Shown: positions 60,208 through 64,000 of the stretch, one piece after another
Position numbering within the stretch: the stretch's first letter is position 1
Layout: every line of letters begins with the position of its first letter
Source of the DNA: DASVTU01 sp036387415
GTDB taxonomy: Bacteria > Acidobacteriota > Blastocatellia > Pyrinomonadales > Pyrinomonadaceae
Direction of reading: 5' to 3'
DNA length: 64,000 bases
Assembly: GCA_036387415.1 (NCBI GenBank)
Contig: DASVTU010000039.1
Span: 558,001 to 622,000, forward strand
Notes under the pieces: generated by a model
Told to the model about the DNA's origin: nothing
The model's input: the letters and a program-made list of their open reading frames with translations, nothing else
Database searches by the model: none
Position numbers and translations under genes: made by a program

Positions 60208-60742
60208 CTGTCACCTCGCGGGGGCCTAAACTTCGGAGAAAGTCGGCGGTCGCTTCGCGGTCGAATTTCGGGTCGGTCGCTTCAATCAGGAGAAAGAAAC
60301 GGTCGCGCGAGGCGAGTGCAAAGTTCGGCGTGTTGAAGACCGGATGATAGGGTTCGGGCAGACCGTTTAAGGCGAGCATGCCGAAGACCGCACCGAGCGC
60401 CGCGCCGAGCACTGTGGTTTCAAATGTAATCGGGATGAACGCAGGCCAACTATGCAAGGGCTTGCCGCCGACGTTGAGCGGATAGTCGATAACGTGGACG
60501 TAATACTGCATCAGGTAGCCCGCGAGACAGCCGATGATGCCGCCGACGAGCACGATGAGCGGCATCTTGGTGGTATGCACGCCGATGGCTTCCGACAACG
60601 CTTCAATCGGATATGGCGAAAAGGCATCCGTGCGCCGATAACCCTCGTCGTGCACGCGATGCGCCGCCGCCACTATCGTGTTCGGGTCTTCAAACTCCGC
60701 CATCAACCCGTAAATCGGCGGCCTCAACTTTTTCGGTTTCAT
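60194..60742 (-). CDS. actD: Alternative complex III subunit ActD (DUF3341)
   Basis: 182 residues. The N-terminal cytoplasmic domain ('PIYGLMAEFEDPNTIVAAAH', 'HDEGYRRTDAFSPYPIEALS') is followed by two transmembrane helices ('PLIVLVGGIIGCLAGYLMQY' and 'TVLGAALGAVFGMLALNGLP') and the conserved loop 'LNVGGKPLHSWPAFIPITFE'. The C-terminal 'RFFLLIEATDPKFDREATAD' completes the DUF3341 family. ActD is a peripheral-to-membrane subunit that packs against ActC. Separated from actC by a heptamer-type inverted repeat. Confidence 0.93.
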   Translation of the reverse strand: MKPKKLRPPIYGLMAEFEDPNTIVAAAHRVHDEGYRRTDAFSPYPIEALSEAIGVHTTKMPLIVLVGGIIGCLAGYLMQYYVHVIDYPLNVGGKPLHSWPAFIPITFETTVLGAALGAVFGMLALNGLPEPYHPVFNTPNFALASRDRFFLLIEATDPKFDREATADFLRSLGPREVTDVEH

Positions 60743-60751
60743 AAATTCAAC

Positions 60752-60856
60752 CTCAAGATTGCGGATTGCGGATTGATGAAGACAAGCGCGACGCTAGTCT
60801 GCCGCTGTTTCCTGTCTGCTAATCCGCAATCCGAAATCCACCATCCGCAATTCCTG
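60752..60856. repeat. TCCGCAA-type inverted repeat between actC and actD
   Basis: The left side 'attgcggattgcggattg' and the right side 'aatccgcaatccgaaatcca' then 'ccatccgcaattcc' are near complements across about 50 bases. This lies inside an otherwise tightly packed operon, so the transcript must carry it. Confidence 0.7.
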
Positions 60857-60857
60857 T

Positions 60858-62255
60858 TCACGCTTTTTCCTCCTTCACTTCCGCCTGCGGCAGAATCGTC
60901 CGCATCTCGAAGATGGAGATGATGGGCAGGAAGCGTATGAAGAGGAAAAGGAGCGTGAAGAAGAGTCCGATGGTTCCAATAAACATCGTCCAGTCGAACA
61001 CGGTCGGCGAATACATGCCCCACGACGACGGCAGGAAGTCGCGGTGCAGGCTCGTCACCAAGATAACGAAACGCTCCAACCACATGCCGACGCCGACCAC
61101 CAGCGAAATCAAAAACAGCGCCACGGTCGAATGTCTGACGCGCTTAATCCAGAGGAACTGCGGCACGATGACGTTGCACGCAATCAGCAGCCAGTAGTAA
61201 ACCGCGTACGGCCCCTTCATGCGATTGAGAATCATAAACTGCTCGTACTCGTTCGCGCTGTACCACGCCATGAAGGCTTCCATCATGTAGCCGTAGGCGA
61301 CGATGAGGCCGGTGGCGAGCATGATTTTCGCCATGTTGCGAAGGTGTCGGTGCGTGATGAAATCTTCGAGGCCGTAGAACTTGCGGAGCGGGATGGTCAA
61401 GGTCAAAACCATCGCGAAGCCCGCGTAGATTGCGCCTGCGACGAAGTAGGGCGGAAAGATGGTGGCGTGCCAGCCCGGCACTTGCGAGACGGCGAAGTCG
61501 AAGCTGACGATGGTATGGACGGAGAGGACGAGCGGCGTCGCCAGTCCCGCCAGTAGCAAGTAGGTCGCTTCGTAACGCGCCCAATGACGCGCACTGCCGC
61601 GCCAGCCGAGCGCGAGTGCGCCGAAAAGTATCTGCGTAAACTTGTTGCGTGCGCGGTCGCGCAAGGTGGCGAAGTCTGGAATGAGTCCGACGAACCAGAA
61701 CAAGGCCGACACGCTCGCGTAGGTCGAGACGGCGAACACGTCCCACATCAGAGGGCTGCGAAACTGCGGCCACATGCCCATCGTGTTCGGATAGGGAAAG
61801 AGCCAGTAGGCGAGCCACGGACGCCCCGTGTGCAGGAGCGGAAAGAGTCCGGCGCAGGCGACGGCAAAGAGCGTCATGGCTTCGGCGAAGCGATTGATGG
61901 ACGTGCGCCATTCCTGCCGCAGTAGGAGAAGAATGGCGGAGATGAGCGTTCCGGCGTGGCCGATGCCAATCCACCAGACGAAGTTGATGATGTCGAATGC
62001 CCAACCGACGGGCACGTTGTTACCCCAGATGCCGATGCCCGTCAAGACGAGATGCGCGATGGTTCCAAAGAGCATCATCGTCAGCAAAAAGGAGATGGTG
62101 AAGCCGATGAACCAACCGATGGGCGTCCGCTTGCGTAGGACGAGCGCGCTGATTTTGTCCGTCACCGACGCAAACGTGTGTTCCGCGCCGAGCACGGGCG
62201 GCGTCGGCGTGATGTGGATGCGCGTATCGTCGTGTGGATTGTCAACTTTCGCCAT
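60858..62255 (-). CDS. actC: Alternative complex III membrane subunit ActC (NrfD/PsrC-like)
   Basis: 465 residues with about ten helices. 'AFDIINFVWWIGIGHAGTLI' and 'SAILLLLRQEWRTSINRFAE' are the NrfD-type core with the His thought to lie near the quinol site. 'GLFPLLHTGRPWLAYWLFPY', 'VSFDFAVSQVPGWHATIFPP' and 'FITHRHLRNMAKIMLATGLI' are strongly conserved in ActC. It anchors the complex and, with ActB, forms the quinol oxidation site at the periplasmic side. Seven bases separate it from the actB stop, so coupling is likely. Confidence 0.95.
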   Translation of the reverse strand: MAKVDNPHDDTRIHITPTPPVLGAEHTFASVTDKISALVLRKRTPIGWFIGFTISFLLTMMLFGTIAHLVLTGIGIWGNNVPVGWAFDIINFVWWIGIGHAGTLISAILLLLRQEWRTSINRFAEAMTLFAVACAGLFPLLHTGRPWLAYWLFPYPNTMGMWPQFRSPLMWDVFAVSTYASVSALFWFVGLIPDFATLRDRARNKFTQILFGALALGWRGSARHWARYEATYLLLAGLATPLVLSVHTIVSFDFAVSQVPGWHATIFPPYFVAGAIYAGFAMVLTLTIPLRKFYGLEDFITHRHLRNMAKIMLATGLIVAYGYMMEAFMAWYSANEYEQFMILNRMKGPYAVYYWLLIACNVIVPQFLWIKRVRHSTVALFLISLVVGVGMWLERFVILVTSLHRDFLPSSWGMYSPTVFDWTMFIGTIGLFFTLLFLFIRFLPIISIFEMRTILPQAEVKEEKA

Positions 62256-62262
62256 TACGCTC

Positions 62263-64000
62263 TCATGCCTCGGTCTGTAGGTCGGGGTTGGGATTCCGCA
62301 CGTAAGCCTGATAGGTGGTGCGCGGGCGCGTGTTCAAATCGGCCAGCAGACTGTAGTCGCGCGGCTCGCGTTTGAGCTTCGAGACGCGGCTTTCGGGGTC
62401 GCCCGTGTCGCCGAAGACGATAGCCTGCGTCGGGCAAGCGGCCTGACAGGCCGTGACGATTTCGCCGTCGCGCACTTTGCGTCCTTCCTTCTCCGACTCG
62501 ATTTTCGCGTGCTCGATGCGCTGGATACAGTAGGTGCACTTCTCCATCACGCCGCGCGAGCGCACCGTCACTTCGGGGTTGCGTACCATCTTGAGCGAAG
62601 GCGTGTTCCAGTCCTGATAGAGAAGGAAGTTGAAGCGTCGAACTTTGTAGGGGCAGTTGTTCGAGCAGTAGCGCGTGCCGACGCAACGGTTGTAAACCAT
62701 GTCGTTCGTGCCTTCTGCGCTGTGGACGGTGGCATGGACGGGACAGACCGGCTCGCACGGCGCGTTCTCGCAATGCATACACGGCACGGGCATGAAATAG
62801 ACGCCCGAAGGGTTCTCCTTGAGGCCACGGAAGTATGCATCGACGCGGAGCCAGTGCATCTCTCGCCCGCGCGAAACCTGATCTTTGCCGACCACAGGGA
62901 TATTATTCTCCGCCACGCACGCCACGACGCACGAACTGCAACCGACGCACGCGCCGATGTCAATCGCCATGCCCCACTTGTAGCCGCGCGAATTACGTTC
63001 GGGGTTTTCCGAGTAGTCGTAGCCTTCGTAGAGCGATTCATTTTCCAGAGGCTCGCGGTTTTCTCCGGCGGGTTTGGGCGGCTGCTTCTCTTCGTCGCGG
63101 TGCGGCGCGAGATGCGGGTCTTGTTTGTACTCGTCGAGCGTGCCGCCGCGCACAACCTCGCGCCCTTCCATGTTGAAATGCGTCTGCGTGGACGCGAGCA
63201 GATATGTGTCGCCCGTCTTGCGGACTTCCACGCCTGCGCCCGACCACATGGCGTCCGCCGTGCGAATCTCGTAGGCGTTGAAGCCGACAGGGGTTTCGGG
63301 AGAACTCGTCCCGACGCGACCCGCACGCCAGCGTCCGTAGCCGAGATGCACAGTCACGACGTTATCCGGTTGACCCGGCATCACCCACGCGGGCGCGCGA
63401 AGCGTCCGACCCTGATAACGAATCTCTATCACGTCGGCCTCAATCTGGCTGCCGAGGCTCGTCTGGTTATTTTTTCGCACGCCGTCGCCATTAGGCGCGC
63501 CTATGCTGTCTGCCTCGCTGCCGATGCCGAGACGCCGCGCCGTCGCAGGGCTAATCAAGGCGGCGTTGTCCCACGTCAACTTCGTGAGCGGTTTGGGTAG
63601 TTCCTGCAACCAGCCGTTGTTGGCGAAACGCCCGTCGTAGACGGTCGGGTCGGGACGAAACACAATCTCGAACGCTTCGCCGCCCGTTGCGGCTGACGGC
63701 GCGGTGGTTGGCGCGGCGAAGTTGCCCTGCACCTGCATGGCTTTCGTCGGAAGCGCGGTGTTCGGCACAACGCCATCGTGCACGGCATGTCGCCAAGCGG
63801 TTTCAAAGTCGCCGCCGCCCAGACGTGTCCGCCAAAAGTCGCGCACGATGTCGTAGCCGGAACGTTCGGGGCGCTCGGTGAAGGCGGCCAAGAATTCGTG
63901 TACGCTCTTGGTGTTGTAGAGCGGCGCGATGAGCGGCTGGATGATGCTGACGGTGCCGTCGAAGGCGCGCGTGTCGCCCCACATCTCAAGGTAGTGAGAT
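62263..64000 (-). CDS. actB: Alternative complex III iron-sulfur subunit ActB (5' part beyond window)
   Basis: The frame is open through the right edge, so only the C-terminal 578 residues are seen. The first visible part ('GTVSIIQPLIAPLYNTKSVH') is the end of the molybdopterin-oxidoreductase-like domain, which in ActB lacks the cofactor. The Fe-S domain follows: 'IGACVGCSSCVVACVAENNI', 'PVPCMHCENAPCEPVCPVHA', 'NRCVGTRYCSNNCPYKVRRF' and 'EKCTYCIQRIEHAKIESEKE' with later 'ACQAACPTQAIVFGD'. These 16 Cys can bind [4Fe-4S] and [3Fe-4S] clusters that carry electrons from quinol to the haems. actA should lie beyond the window. Confidence 0.95.
   Translation of the reverse strand, partial: SHYLEMWGDTRAFDGTVSIIQPLIAPLYNTKSVHEFLAAFTERPERSGYDIVRDFWRTRLGGGDFETAWRHAVHDGVVPNTALPTKAMQVQGNFAAPTTAPSAATGGEAFEIVFRPDPTVYDGRFANNGWLQELPKPLTKLTWDNAALISPATARRLGIGSEADSIGAPNGDGVRKNNQTSLGSQIEADVIEIRYQGRTLRAPAWVMPGQPDNVVTVHLGYGRWRAGRVGTSSPETPVGFNAYEIRTADAMWSGAGVEVRKTGDTYLLASTQTHFNMEGREVVRGGTLDEYKQDPHLAPHRDEEKQPPKPAGENREPLENESLYEGYDYSENPERNSRGYKWGMAIDIGACVGCSSCVVACVAENNIPVVGKDQVSRGREMHWLRVDAYFRGLKENPSGVYFMPVPCMHCENAPCEPVCPVHATVHSAEGTNDMVYNRCVGTRYCSNNCPYKVRRFNFLLYQDWNTPSLKMVRNPEVTVRSRGVMEKCTYCIQRIEHAKIESEKEGRKVRDGEIVTACQAACPTQAIVFGDTGDPESRVSKLKREPRDYSLLADLNTRPRTTYQAYVRNPNPDLQTEA

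Overview
The window reads as chromosomal DNA of a GC-rich, aerobic, diderm bacterium. The most likely home is Acidobacteriota, perhaps class Blastocatellia. This is inferred from gene content: a duplicated MacB-type 'ADOP' permease, a DUF2911 protein, secreted DUF5666 and NTF2-like proteins, an Ig-like plus OmpA-like surface protein, and alternative complex III joined to an A2-type caa3 oxidase. I see no rRNA, tRNA, prophage, transposase or CRISPR array. The DUF5666 gene at the left end and actB at the right end run off the window.

Layout. About 1-16 kb holds mostly minus-strand housekeeping and envelope genes: DUF5666 protein, esterase, primary sigma factor, a MarR-BON pair, a glycine-zipper protein, a LigD lacking the ligase domain beside a small basic protein, RNase HII (plus strand), pirin, HtrA protease, thioredoxin, a second MarR and a tandem NTF2-like protein. 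About 16-25 kb holds a leucine-type dehydrogenase, a histidine kinase and sigma-54 response regulator separated by a GT39 glycosyltransferase, and an ABC ATPase with its ADOP permease. About 25.7-38.4 kb is mainly plus strand: a solitary Eco57I-like DNA methyltransferase, a GNAT protein, a GGDEF-EAL protein, two coupled amidohydrolases, the Aat transferase and a TPR lipoprotein, with a dienelactone hydrolase on the minus strand. About 38.5-50.7 kb holds a surface protein, a candidate small RNA, a four-gene run (PIG-L deacetylase, M1 peptidase, one-helix peptide, SSS symporter), a PYP-like PAS protein, a response regulator, a DUF2911 protein and a frameshifted proC. About 50.7-64 kb holds a PlsC-like acyltransferase and then one long minus-strand respiratory operon.

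How the genes work together. Read 5' to 3' on the minus strand, the respiratory operon runs actB-actC-actD-actE-actF, a membrane protein, SCO1, then oxidase subunits II, I, III and IV. It should encode quinol oxidation by alternative complex III, electron transfer through c-type haems, and oxygen reduction by a caa3 oxidase whose CuA site is metallated with help from the SCO protein. Start/stop overlaps and short gaps imply translational coupling.

The most unusual signal is a set of short tandem heptamer-like repeats (GCAGTAA, TCCGCAA, TTTTACC and related units). They form long, often perfect inverted repeats in many gene junctions and also appear inside the signal-peptide regions of SCO1, ActE and an amidohydrolase. 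They resemble in style the short tandem repeats known from heterocystous cyanobacteria. Other leads are a promoter-plus-terminator small RNA candidate near 40.1 kb, a PYP-family protein without the chromophore cysteine, a one-base frameshift in proC, a leaderless MarR promoter, and low-complexity insertions in several periplasmic respiratory proteins.
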